DNA from: Heligmosomoides polygyrus polygyrus
Taxonomy: Eukaryota; Nematoda; Chromadorea; Rhabditida; Heligmosomidae
Reading direction: 5' to 3'
DNA length: 64,000 bases
Assembly (NCBI GenBank): GCA_947396885.1
Contig: OX377202.1
Span: 15,376,001-15,440,000 of the forward strand
Shown: piece after piece, positions 10,968 to 20,912 of the stretch
Layout: every line of letters begins with the position of its first letter
Numbering within the stretch: the first letter of the stretch is position 1
Translations under genes and position numbers: made by a program
The notes under the pieces: generated by a model
The model's database searches: none
What the model was told of the DNA's origin: nothing
The model's input: the letters and a program-made list of their open reading frames with translations, nothing else

Positions 10968-11500
10968 GCTAGTCTTTGCATTAGATCACACTCACACTTC
11001 CCGTGGTCGCTCAAGCCGCGAGCCAACGGAAACTCTAGGTTCAAACCAATGTTACATTTCCTCAAATAACTGTTGCTAATGTTGAAAAGTGTTGCAATGA
11101 GGTCTGGTTTCTATCAAAACTCTAGATCCAGGCAGTACTCAAACCCAAAGGGATCACGCTAGAAAATCATCCACGAATAAATCCGCTGGCTTTGCGACGT
11201 TGTGGTGTTTTGTTTTGCACAAGAGCCTAATTCCGTTTGCAGCCATTACCCGTCTACGTAGGTGCATAATGGCTGTCTGTTACCCACTGGGCTCAGAAAA
11301 CATGTCACTTTCTTTGCAGTTTTTCGTCCTTGTCACAGATTCCAAAAGATACATGCTAACATATGCTAACAGCTCAGCTATATCTGATCTCTCAATGTAC
11401 AGCGTAGTGTACCTCATTCTCCCGATATCGCTCCCTATAAAAAACAAACCTTTGCTGTTGTACAAATTGTGCAATGTGGAGCGTTTTTTTTACGAACTTT
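10968..11500. other. Unassigned stretch
   Basis: Small overlapping ORFs only (for example 11200-11502, 100 codons, no recognisable domain). No repeat family identified. Confidence 0.35.
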
Positions 11501-11964
11501 AATGCCTGATACACTGGACTTTTCGAATCTTATGTCGATCACCTTGCGCGAGTTGGAAATGGCTTATGACCTCCCATCAGGGTAGCCTACTGGGGTGCGT
11601 ACCATCTTCCCTTGTCTACACTTAAAAGGTCCACCCCACATAGGCTACAGCTAGTCTGGCACCTATGGTTGTAGTATCGTAAGCCCTTTGCTTCGCCTCG
11701 CAGTATTCCTTTCTTCACGCGCACGGTTTATTAACTGTCTCACCAAGTACAAGAAGCCACCATTTTCCACATGCGCGATGTGTGCATCAGTAAAGTCCTC
11801 TGTTTCCCCCATCTTCATCAATTGCTCGCGAATCCTGCCCACTTTTCTTGTCTTTTCTTTCTCATTTTCCCCTTTCTCTTATTCCATGTCATCTTTCATT
11901 AGCCAATTTAATTTGCTTCTTCTGCGATTTTTCTCCCCTTGTAGTGAATGGCTCGAATTGGCAA

Positions 11965-12007
<43 letters not shown>

Positions 12008-12008
12008 A
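11501..12008 (+). repeat. Retroposon 3' end with (AATA)n tail
   Basis: A non-coding pyrimidine-rich stretch leads into GGCAATAAATAAATAAAT and about eleven AAAT units (11962-12008). Similar (AATA)n endings occur at 52446-52470 and 53080-53104, and as the reverse complement at 30738-30757 and 59641-59668. Such tails are typical of non-LTR retroelement 3' ends. The source family is not identified. Confidence 0.45.
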
Positions 12009-12565
12009 CATGTCTAATAGAAGTAAGTCTCTTGAACAAGATATATTATACAATAAAAAGCAGCTCAAACTGTTCCTTTTGGAATTGGCCTCGCCTTCTA
12101 CTTCTACGGAAGTAGAAGCAGAAAAGGCTGATGATACCACTTTCGGGCAAACTTGGACATTTCTCAAATTAAATTTGACACTTTTCAAACCAAACTGGAC
12201 AGTATCCCATGCAAGCATAACCCATTTGAAATTAAACGTAACACTTTCCAAATTAATATAAGCGCCTTCCAGATTAAAAGAGATTCTCCTAAAAAGCTGG
12301 ACAATTTTTTCAAGAAAATTTTGTATGATTTTCGTTAATTTTTTAAAATTCATCTGTCTTAGTAAGTAAATATTCTGTTTGAATTGTATAGCACTTTTCA
12401 TTTGTAAATTATAAAACAGTTGTAAAAACACACATAATTTCCTCGCTGTTTCAAGTAAGCAGCATTTACGCCATTGATCAAGTAAAAATTGCGACGATCT
12501 AGTCGAATGCACGGCGACTCCTTCTTTCATTACATTAGATGATTACCGTTTTTTACGCATTAACT

Positions 12566-12636
12566 AATGGTGTAATGGCGTAAGGTGTTCCTGCACGGTC
12601 GGCATAAGGCGCGGGTTCGAATCCCGCCTGGTGTTC
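12566..12636 (+). pseudogene. tRNA-like Pol III sequence (left arm)
   Basis: Contains a B box GGTTCGAATCC inside a perfect 5-bp T stem (GCGGG/CCCGC) and an A-box-like TGGTGTAATGG 45 bases upstream. The seven bases after the T stem (CTGGTGT) find no complement at the expected 5' end, and the anticodon stem does not form. It is therefore a tRNA-derived relic or SINE head rather than a functional tRNA. Confidence 0.5.
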
Positions 12637-12682
12637 AATTTAATTTGAAAATGATACATATATATTCACCATTTTTTGTTGA

Positions 12683-12750
12683 AATTCAACGTTTTCAAAT
12701 CAATTTCAACGTTTTTCAAATCATATTCAACGTTTTTCAAAACAAATTCC
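12683..12750 (+). repeat. 21-bp motif cluster
   Basis: Three tandem imperfect copies of a unit of about 21 bp built on ATTCAACGTTTTTCAAATCA. The same motif recurs in reverse orientation at 13322-13388, and both clusters are mirrored in the right arm. Confidence 0.6.
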
Positions 12751-12824
12751 ATGTTCTACTGGAATCTTCTCCCGACCTATCCACTTTTTCTTGTGATTGG
12801 GCGATTTGCCATTCTGCAGGCAAC

Positions 12825-13047
12825 ATGAGCAATGATCAACAAGACGTTCAACAACGCAAGCGACGGGCCGACACAGTGGAGTATCTCGGAGCCAGAAGGA
12901 GATCTTGGTCAAGCTGGTGTTCGTCGACGGAAGGACCACATACGAAGCTGCTCAGATTGCTGGTGTCAATGAGAACACCTCACGAAGCATTATCAACCTG
13001 TACAAACGAAAACGCGAAATATATAGTTGAGAAGGCGAAATGGTCTT
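12825..13047 (+). pseudogene. Small HTH-domain ORF remnant (left arm)
   Basis: A start MSNDQQDVQQRKRRADTVEY follows an acceptor-like TTCTGCAG and runs until about 12885. A frameshift then moves the continuing sequence to another frame, QKEILVKLVFVDGRTTYEAA, then QIAGVNENTSRSIINLYKRK and a stop. The second part has the spacing of a helix-turn-helix DNA-binding domain (Y-x-x-A-A-x-x-x-G-V-N-x-x-T), as in the N-termini of transposases or small regulators. The family cannot be named from sequence alone. The identical copy at 23149-23373 shows the frameshift predates the duplication or is shared. Confidence 0.4.
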
Positions 13048-13321
13048 AATTTTCGTTGGATAGCCTTCAGGTTTAATTTTCTTCCTTAAAAATTAATTCT
13101 ACTAGAATCTCTAATCTAATTTTCTTCCTTTTTATGTTGAATAGCTTTCAGTTCTAAACTTTTTCCTTGAAAAACAGTTCTAATTTTCTAATAGTTGCAC
13201 TGGTATAGGATGCGAAATAGTTCTTAATTTCGTTGGATAGCCTTTTTTGACATGGTGGAATTTTTTGAGAAGAAGTAAACATTGAAACATGCAACCCGCA
13301 AAGAAGACGTGAAACTTGAGT

Positions 13322-13388
13322 CGAAAGTCGTTGAATTTGGTTTGAAAAACCTTGAATTTGATTTGAAAAACGTTGAATTTTATCTTAA
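13322..13388 (-). repeat. 21-bp motif cluster, inverted orientation
   Basis: Three units of about 21 bp (TTGAATTTGATTTGAAAAACG type), the reverse complement of the cluster at 12683-12750. The two clusters bracket the HTH remnant like subterminal repeats of one element. Confidence 0.6.
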
Positions 13389-13947
13389 AATGATATATAG
13401 GAATAAATAAGTAGCAGCCGTTTATGTCTTGACGTTGACACTGTGGAAACTTTCGGTCCTGTATAATGTTACTGCAACGTGAACGTGGATTAGCGAGAGG
13501 ACTACAGCGTACAAACCACAAAGTAATATGTTGAGTTCCAACCAAGACTCATCATGCCCTAAATAATCGAACAGCCATCACACAGCATTCTTTCCGCTGG
13601 AAAACTCCTCCTCGTTGTTTTGTGCCTTTCCCGGAGCTGTCTGAGCATCGGGGCTCATCTGGTGTTGTGCGACGATGAGATAATGAAAACACGCAGCGCC
13701 GAAGAGTGTGAGCCTGGCTAGCTGGCTGACTGGCTGGCTGTCTGATCGGTATGAGGCACGCATTCCTCATCGACCTCATTCTCTTCCTGCGGTCGATTTC
13801 TTTTCCTCCGGAAGTTGACCTTCCTTCTTTGTCGCGTTCCTACGCTAGAGCATGTCTTCGCGGGCTATCTTTGGGTGTTTCATAAGAAGAAAATCCAGCT
13901 GCTTCATATCTGCATTCACTAGCTTCCTTCTTCAAGAAGCCGATGTA

Positions 13948-15281
13948 TTAGGTCGTTGCATATGAAATGGCCGTTTTTTGCTACCTCAATTTCTGGTAAA
14001 TTTTTCGTGGTTGTTACCGTTTTAGGCATTGTATATTCTAAAAGCGCACAGTCTCTGCTTTCTAACATTTATAGCTTTGGTGACATAATTGCATCTTACC
14101 GAGTTGTCGACGTCGTTTTTACAGTATGAATCATCGTGATATTCGGATGCTCTACTTAGATGAACAGAAAAGTGAACACAACGCCGCGGCCGCACCTATT
14201 AGTATCACCGCTGCTTTTGGGGAGGATTTCACCTAGGAACACACATTGATCTGAAAATTAACGTCTCCAAGATGAAGACCGAGGTAGGCCGCCATCATTC
14301 CTTAACGACGACCAACTCAAGGCCATGGTAGAAGCGGGTCTGCGTCAAACTCAGACAGCTACCACAGCATTTCGCGGTTGAAGGCAGCACTATCAGACAC
14401 CACTTAAATGCGGACGGAAAAAAATTGGATAAGTGGATACGAACTGACCGTCGGGCAGGTGGTGATGCTTTACGACACCTGCTTTTCGTTGAGGCTGCGC
14501 ACTCTAAGGGAGCCTTTTTTGGGCAGGATCGTGACGTGCGACGAAAAATGGATCCTTTATGACAATCATCACGTCGCTCTGCACAATTTTCCATTCATAT
14601 AATGATGCACCAGTTGAAGTTGACAAGAATGAGAATCCCGACAAGAATGAAAAGGAGATGCCGAAAATAAGTCTACATCCTAAGAAGACCATGATGACCG
14701 TATGGTGGCTGTATGGTCCATTAAAACTGTTTGAAGAACGGAGAAACTACTACAGTGGAGAAGGCTGGTATGGTCCATTAAAAGTTTTTGAAGAACGGAG
14801 AGACTATTACAGTGGAGAAGTGCTGTGCCGAAATTGAAGTGATGCACCAGAAGCGGATTGAAAAACAGCCGGCTTTGGTCAGTCGTAGAGGCCCAATCCT
14901 TCTGCATGACAGCGCACCCCCGCACTTTTCAAAAATTGTTCTCCAGAAACAGGAGATATTGGGATACGAAACTTTGCCACATCCAGCATATTCACCAGAT
15001 CTGCTCCCTACCAATAATCAATTTTTCAAGCATTTACATCGTTATGTGAAGGATAAAAATTCAGCAACCAAGATGGTGTCGAGAATGACTTCTTATGTTT
15101 TATTAATTCTCGTTCTGATTTTTGCAAAAATGGAGTGTCTAAGCTATTGTCGTGTTGGGCAAAGCGTATTAAATGGAATGTTGCTCATTTCGATTAATAA
15201 AACTGCTTTCAAGCAAAGTTATGGTCTATCAAATTTTCAGTCAAAATCGGAAAATCGGCCATTTCATGTGCAAATACCTAA
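13948..15281 (+). mobile_element. Mariner element, 1,334 bp (left arm copy)
   Basis: TIRs begin TTAGGTCGTTGCATATGAAA at 13948 and end as the complement of TTAGGTATTTGCACATGAAA at 15281. TA flanks lie at 13946-13947 and 15282-15283. The mirror copy is 20913-22250, so the insertion predates the inverted duplication. Confidence 0.85.
14290..15070 (+). pseudogene. Mariner transposase, multiply frameshifted (left arm)
   Basis: Recognisable blocks in order: LRTLREPFLGRIVTCDEKWI with the first catalytic Asp, LHPKKTMMTVWW, GETITVEKCCAEIEVMHQKR, RRGPILLHDSAPPHFSK with the second Asp, and GYETLPHPAYSPDLLPTNNQ. At the third catalytic position, 34 residues after the second Asp, the residue is Asn (LLPTN) where active mariners have Asp. 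A direct duplication of about 54 bp (14714-14820, two copies of TGGTCCATTAAAA...GGAGAAG) sits before the second motif. Stops and frameshifts abound. The right-arm copy shows the same lesions, so it was dead before duplication. Confidence 0.8.
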
Positions 15282-15836
15282 TATGGCAGGAGCAATGGTG
15301 AGCTAAGGGTGAGGTGTGAGTTGTCTGTTCATGAAGGTATCTGGACTCTTTCTTCGGCGGTTAGGAAGGAGAACGATACCACTCTGTGACGTCTCCAATA
15401 TCGTACTACCGATAGGTGATAGGGCTCCCGCCCACTGATGGCTTTCCTCCGGTACATAGTTCAATGGAATTCTAATTGGCGCGGTCGTATGAGTCCATCG
15501 TTTCTTTTGAAATGACGAATACGTTTCGCAGGTTTCGATTTGGCTGCTCAAACACGTTGTTCTATTGGAGTTTTTATTGCATGCCTGAATATGGCTTTAG
15601 CAGTAATGAAGAACATTGAAAGTGAACCTGTAAAGTTAAAGCAAGTGATTAAACCTATCATCTTCTTATGGTAGGCGTCCTTGATTACACGTTACTCCGT
15701 GCTAAAAGGTTGTTAAGTGAAATCCTTTCTCTAAATCCTATTTAATGTGGACCTGTCCGATAGACGGCACCTCACTCAGTCTAAACGACTATGGTAAAAT
15801 TAAACTAAACCATCCTAAGTGAAGACAAGCTAGTTG

Positions 15837-15879
15837 CCTTACGATTGCTCCTTTGTGGCGCAATGTCCTAGCCGGAAAG
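15837..15879. other. Start of IR1 spacer
   Basis: Unique sequence between the inner edge of the left arm and the RTE fragment. The spacer as a whole runs 15837-19978. Confidence 0.5.
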
Positions 15880-16500
15880 ACCATTATGTTCACATTTATC
15901 TCGCTTTTATAACGGACAGGAGACGCGCAGCATGGGCAGCCTTCAGTTCGATTCGCGAAGTCACCGATCAGGTCAAGGATCCCGGCCTCAGGGCCTCGAT
16001 ATTCAACGCCTCTGTACTGCCTGCGATGTGTTACGCGACGGAAACCTGGCCCGACAACAGGACAATCGCCAGAGCAATATAAACTACGAATCGTGCACTG
16101 GAGAGATGCCTTCTGAGGGCAAGCCTTCGTCAGCACTGGCAAAAAGGCCTACGAAGCTCAGAGCTACGGGAGAAGTCGCAATTAGCAGACCCGCTGCAGT
16201 ACATGAAGAAGTCCAAATATCGCTGGGCCGGACACCTGCTTCGACGAAAGGACGATAGATGGAGTCTCCGTGTCACAGAATGGCTCCCGAGAGACCATTA
16301 GAGACCACTGGGACGACCGCCAACGCGATGGGCAGACTCATTCTCAAGATCTTTCAGAGAGCGGAGTCTGCCTCACTGGATGCAAGCAGCCAGAGATCGA
16401 GCGGTCTGGAAGAGTTGTGGTCCCCGCTGAGAAGACCTCCAGCCGACAAAGGACCATCAAAGTATCAAAGTATCAAAGTTTATAACGGACCTTCGCTCCC
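15880..16500 (+). pseudogene. RTE LINE fragment, RT C-terminal region
   Basis: Reading frames joined by shifts give RRRAAWAAFSSIREVTDQVK, then SIFNASVLPAMCYATETWPD, LRSSELREKSQLADPLQY in a second frame, and YRWAGHLLRRKDDRW. This is the region after the RT thumb in RTE elements, similar in layout to 52480-53085 but a different subfamily. A short tail of ATCAAAGT repeats follows at about 16455-16481. RT catalytic blocks are absent. Confidence 0.8.
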
Positions 16501-16883
16501 ACAACGATAGCTCTATACCGCTCGCTGCCTTCAGACTCATCCTTCCATCAGGTGTCACAGACTCCGAGCGAACGTGGAGTCGAATCAGCTCCCTCCATGT
16601 CCCTCTCTCCCCCTCCCTCCCGTTGTTTTTGGCTGCTGATGTTTTTGTGACTGTTTTTGACTTACTGCCTTTTCACATTTGTTATTAATAGCAGCATCTT
16701 TGCACGCTTCCTAAGGAATGTTCTTGCCATTTTTGCCGCCTGCACATATAAATTGGAATCAAACTTCGAATGATTCGCACAATCAAGCGCCTCCATGCCA
16801 CTCGTCCCCCGCTGCTCAATCTTAATGTGTTAGAGGGCAGCATCTTCTCGAAAGTCTGATAATTTGGGTGGTATCGTATGTAG
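16501..16883. other. Probable RTE 3' flank and unassigned sequence
   Basis: Pyrimidine-rich sequence (CCCTCTCTCCCCCTCCCTCCC around 16600) follows the RTE fragment and could be its 3' UTR. Nothing else is recognised before the SINE. Confidence 0.35.
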
Positions 16884-17145
16884 CATGAGTAGCGCAGTCG
16901 GAAGATGTGCTGGCTGTCACGTGCACCCGATACCATGTTTTTGAATCGGATTTTCCGCCTAGACCAAGCAAACCTTCCATCCCTTCGGGGTAGGTGAAGC
17001 CGGACTTGTCTGGGGAAGCGAAAGCGCTGATTTCTTTATCGGCTGTTCACCACAAGTTGTTATAGGACAAATACACATTCAAATCGCTTCCACAACATCT
17101 CATAGAAGTAGAATGCGTATCTCAAACGGAATTGAATAACGCCGT
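16884..17145 (+). repeat. tRNA-derived SINE
   Basis: A-box-like GAGTAGCGCAGTCGGAAG at the head, the B-box region TTTTTGAATCGGATTTTCCG, then the conserved CCAAGCAAACCTTCCATCCC body and the AAGTAGAATGCGTATC 3' block. It is diverged and lacks the TTTATCC tail. Confidence 0.7.
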
Positions 17146-17580
17146 AATTGATTCTTGATCGTATTATCGTATATCTGTAATGGAATTCATGCTGGAATGG
17201 GCAGTGTATTGACTCGGGATCAAGATGCAGGATCGCTAGAGCAACTGTTTTTGAAATCGAATAGCATCTCCATAACGTTGCATAGTCGTTGCTGCAGTGG
17301 CTTCAAGTTCGAATGTATTTCTTTCATCTGCTCCTAGTATGATGATTCGATATGGAGGAGAAATAGAATAATGGATTACTGCTTCTATGGACCACTAGAT
17401 CGTGACCGCATGACATGAAAAGGTCCTTTAGATAAGCCTTTAGGTCTGGGAACTCCAATATGAATCTTTTCTCTTACTGCTGAAGGGGTAGAGCATTGTT
17501 CAACTAAATTCGAAGTCTACGACTCCATCCATGGATTTTTCGTACGCGAATCTTTAAATGACTGAAAATAAGGTTGCAAC

Positions 17581-17846
17581 CGCGTGGTAGCGCAGCCGCA
17601 GGAGGCGCTGACTATGCCGTACATCCGATTTCGGAATCCTAGTTCGAACCTCCTCCCAGGCCAACGAAGCCTTCCATTCCTTCCGGCTCGATGAACTGGT
17701 ATTACACTTGTCTGGGAAGGATAAAACACTGACTTCTCCATCAGGTGGCCACCGCGCATCCAAATTGCCTCCAAGACACCCCTGTTGAAGTAGATTGCAT
17801 GGCGCCCCCGAAAGGATTGAATAGCGTCTTCCTTTATCCTTTATCC
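17581..17846 (+). repeat. tRNA-derived SINE
   Basis: Head GTGGTAGCGCAGCCGCAGGA (A box), B-box-like TAGTTCGAACCTCC, body CCAACGAAGCCTTCCATTCC, and a 3' end CCTTTATCCTTTATCC. All parts are in canonical order. Confidence 0.8.
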
Positions 17847-19417
17847 ATCACTGGCTACTAATGGTAGTCTAATAGCCTTTCTTGGGACGCGTCGTGTCAC
17901 AAACCTCTTCTACCAAGTATATTCAAAGCATATAGAATTCGAATCTGAAAAAATTGAAACTCTGTAGCCTACTTGACAGATAAGTTTATCTAATGAAGAC
18001 GCCAGTTTGTCTTCTCTTCTCATTCTTCCCAGACAAGTCTGGCATCAGATCAGTAATAGCGAATCGATCGATTACACTTGAATGGCCTAGCTGTTAGCGG
18101 AAGCAACGCTAAGCTCACAAAATCAACGCAGCTTGCCCATTACACTTGTCTCCAAATGAGCTCGAATATTGCTCAACCGACCCTTTGCCCTTTCAGAGGC
18201 AGAGATTTGTGCATGTGCTTAGATTCCTCGTCCGTCCTCTGTTTTTCGCGTCCGCTGTTTTGCTTATATGAAGAGCACTTCTAATGAGAAATGCGCTCTT
18301 ATTTGGGTAGAGTATTGACACTGCTTATATTAGCCCTTCTCAACCAGGAAGTGACACAGTAGCAGATGGAAATAGCGCCCAATATGAATGCAAAGTTGGC
18401 CAGAGGGCACTTATCGATGGCTCTGCAATGGAAATACGGGGTGGGGTGCAAATGAAGTTCAGCCTTACTCAGTCCACTTATGGGAGGCGCCACACTTTTA
18501 GCTTCGATCGGATGTCGTGAAGGCTATTGGGATGCGTGTTTTTGCTACACACATAATGATTTGAGGTGGCCAGCTGATGAACAGTGAGCGTTTAAATGTG
18601 TGTGCAAACGAACCTTTGCTGCTGCTTTTCCCGTGTCTGTTAAGAAAAGGAAAGCATGTATTAAGCTACCTTAGGCTTCCGTTTACATGAAAAATGTAGA
18701 AATTAGGCAGAAAATAGGAAGGTGTAGAAAGCTGAACGAAATAAATTTAATAAAGCAGTGGATAAAAGAAAGATATTAAAATGCTGAGAAACTAGACAAA
18801 AATTGAGAGATAAAGTTGGAAATAAAGTAGAATGAAACTACAGGAAAAAACTTCGTGGGTGCAGGAGGGGTCTAATCCGAGAACGTTGATGTCGCCTCAC
18901 TTCACAGGCTCATTGTCAAGTACAAATGTAGCAATAATTTTCCAAAAACGCTATCTTACTGTAAATCAATTCTTCGAGAGGGATAGTCTTAAAATCATTG
19001 TCTTCCATCATTTTACAGAAGAAGGAAACTAGCTGGCATTCCAATTGTAAAAAAATCCTCACTGGCAAATCCTCTATAAGCTCATTTTAGCTCTTTCTTC
19101 TACACTGCCAAGAAGCATAAGGAGAACAGTCGTGCTGCACATCTCCGCAGCCAGAATACAGATATGATCAAGTTTCTTCACCCACAGGTGCTTGAATGAG
19201 GCGAATTTATTACTTGCTGAAAACTAAAATCTTCATTGTTTATCGAAAGGGATTCATTACAAGAAATTTCACCTTGTGATCTGCTCTAACCTTGCCTGGT
19301 TTCCAAGCCATTTCTCTTTCTGCTGCGTTCATTGCACCACGCATGGTCAACTGTGCAGTGCATCCGAATTAGTAAGCAAATAAATAAATAACAAATTTAC
19401 TGCACCTACCGCTCACT
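17847..19417. other. Unassigned stretch with one SINE scrap
   Basis: Apart from the partial SINE at 18508-18592 I see only short ORFs and AT-rich sequence. No splice-supported exon or TIR pair was recognised. Confidence 0.35.
18508..18592 (-). repeat. tRNA-derived SINE, internal fragment
   Basis: Plus-strand GGATGTCGTGAAGGC, AATGATTTGAGGTGGCCAGC and TGATGAACAGTGAGCG match the 3' half of the SINE in minus orientation. Both ends are lost. Confidence 0.55.
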
Positions 19418-19690
19418 GGGCGCGTGTAGCGCACTCGGAAGAGGTCGCGTGCACCCAATACCAGGTTCGTGGTTCCGCCCAGGCCAAAAAGCCTTCCATC
19501 CCTCCGGGGTCGGTGATTTGTAACCAGACGTATCTAGGAAGTACAAAGCGCTGACTTGTTCATCGGCTGGCTACCGTAAGTCGTTGTAAGGCCAAATACG
19601 CATTGGTCTGGCCTCCACGACCCGTAGAAGCAGAATGTGTGGCGATCCCAAAAAGGATTGAGTAACGCCGTCCTTTATCCTTTATCCTTT
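19418..19690 (+). repeat. tRNA-derived SINE with probable TSD
   Basis: Head GGGCGCGTGTAGCGCACTCG, then a small deletion in the tRNA-like part, the conserved body, and a TTTATCC tail. The flanks TACCGCTCACT (before) and TACCGTTCACT (after) look like an 11-bp target duplication with one change. Confidence 0.8.
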
Positions 19691-20166
19691 TATACCGTTC
19701 ACTAACCACCTTGACAGTTTCGAAGGTCTAGCTGGTCTTGACGAGAAGTCATAACATTTGACACCGCACTCGAGCGTCTGCTGTCTTCTACAGTCACTCA
19801 TTCTTTGTGAATGTTGATTTTAAAATATTTTGCTTATGAAATGTTTGCACATTCTAAAAAATAGCTTTAGATTATCCAAAAATCGGCTTCAAAGCTGGTA
19901 TCACATTTTGGAGCGGATTCATCACAATCAGCAGAAACCTTGGTATGATTTTTAATTTCTGTTCTCCTAAAATTCGGTCAACTAGCTTGTCTTCACTTAG
20001 GATGGTTTAGTTTAATTTTACCATAGTCGTTTAGACTGAGTGAGGTGCCGTCTATCGGACAGGTCCACATTAAATAGGATTTAGAGAAAGGATTTCACTT
20101 AACAACCTTTTAGCACGGAGTAACGTGTAATCAAGGACGCCTACCATAAGAAGATGATACGGTTTA

Positions 20167-20537
20167 GGCCTATGGCATACCGCCGGCGACAAGTCCAGCG
20201 ACGAGAGGAGCGGAGCGACGGGGGAACGGCGGTCTCAGCGACGGCGGTGTTGGGCGGGGGCGAGAATTGGCACTGGAGCGCGGTTAGTGACGCTTGCGTG
20301 CGTGCATGCGTGGTGCAAAGGGTCGGGCGACAGCTGGTCGCCGTGCAAAGCGCAGCGACGACCGGTCGCTGGCGGTATGCCCCCTCTCCAACGACACACA
20401 ATGCCGACGTGGCAGCGACAACCGGCAAGCACGCGCTCTCTCCCCATTGTTTCTGACAGGTCCCAACACGAATAGTCGACTACTTGTCCGTTGGCAGTGC
20501 CGTCGCCGGACTCGTCGCTGGTGGTATGCCATAGGCC
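20167..20537. mobile_element. Harbinger-like MITE, 371 bp
   Basis: Perfect or near-perfect TIRs: GGCCTATGGCATACCGCCGG at the left, and the right end reads as the complement of GGCCTATGGCATACCACCAG. It is flanked by TTA on both sides (20164-20166 and 20538-20540). The matching position in the left arm (about 15648) has the uninterrupted target with one TTA. A 3-bp TWA target duplication with GG-starting TIRs is the PIF/Harbinger hallmark. It is GC-rich with no transposase, so non-autonomous. The empty site dates it after the duplication. Confidence 0.8.
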
Positions 20538-20912
20538 TTAATCACTTGCTTCAACCTTACAGGTTCACTTTAAATGTTCTTCATTACTGCTAAAGCCATA
20601 TTCAGGAATGCAGTAAAAACTCCAATAGAACAACGTGTTTGAGCAGCCAAATCGAAACCTGCGACACGTATTCGTCATTTCAAAAGAAACGATGGACTCA
20701 TACGACCGCGCCAATTAGAATTCCATTGAACTACATATGTACCGGAGGAAAGCCATCAGTGGGCGGGAGCCCTATCACCTATCGGTATTATGATATTGGA
20801 GACGTCACAGAGTGGTATCGTTCTCCTTCCTAACCGCCGAAGAAAGAGTCCAAATACCTTCATGAACAGACAACTCACACCTCACCCTTAGCTCACCATT
20901 GCTCCTGCCATA

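Larger units (their letters stand above)
12128..15836 (+). repeat. Left arm of large inverted duplication (IR1)
   Basis: Reverse-complement match to 19979-24098. From 12540 inward the arms differ at only occasional positions; the outer 400 bp (12128-12540) is clearly more diverged. The arm carries a tRNA-like sequence, an HTH ORF remnant, 21-bp motif clusters and a complete but dead mariner, all mirrored in the other arm. The inner end is at GACAAGCTAGTTG (15836). Confidence 0.85.

Noticed and set aside
11889..12530. 213-codon minus-strand ORF with FNLEG-type repeats
   Set aside because: It runs through an AAAT microsatellite and a low-complexity 21-bp motif region. The right-arm homologue loses the frame outside the shared part.
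12566..12636. Functional tRNA gene
   Set aside because: The T arm and B box are good, but the acceptor and anticodon stems do not form.
20141..20593. Several overlapping 60-100 codon ORFs
   Set aside because: They fall in the GC-rich palindromic MITE and reflect its composition.
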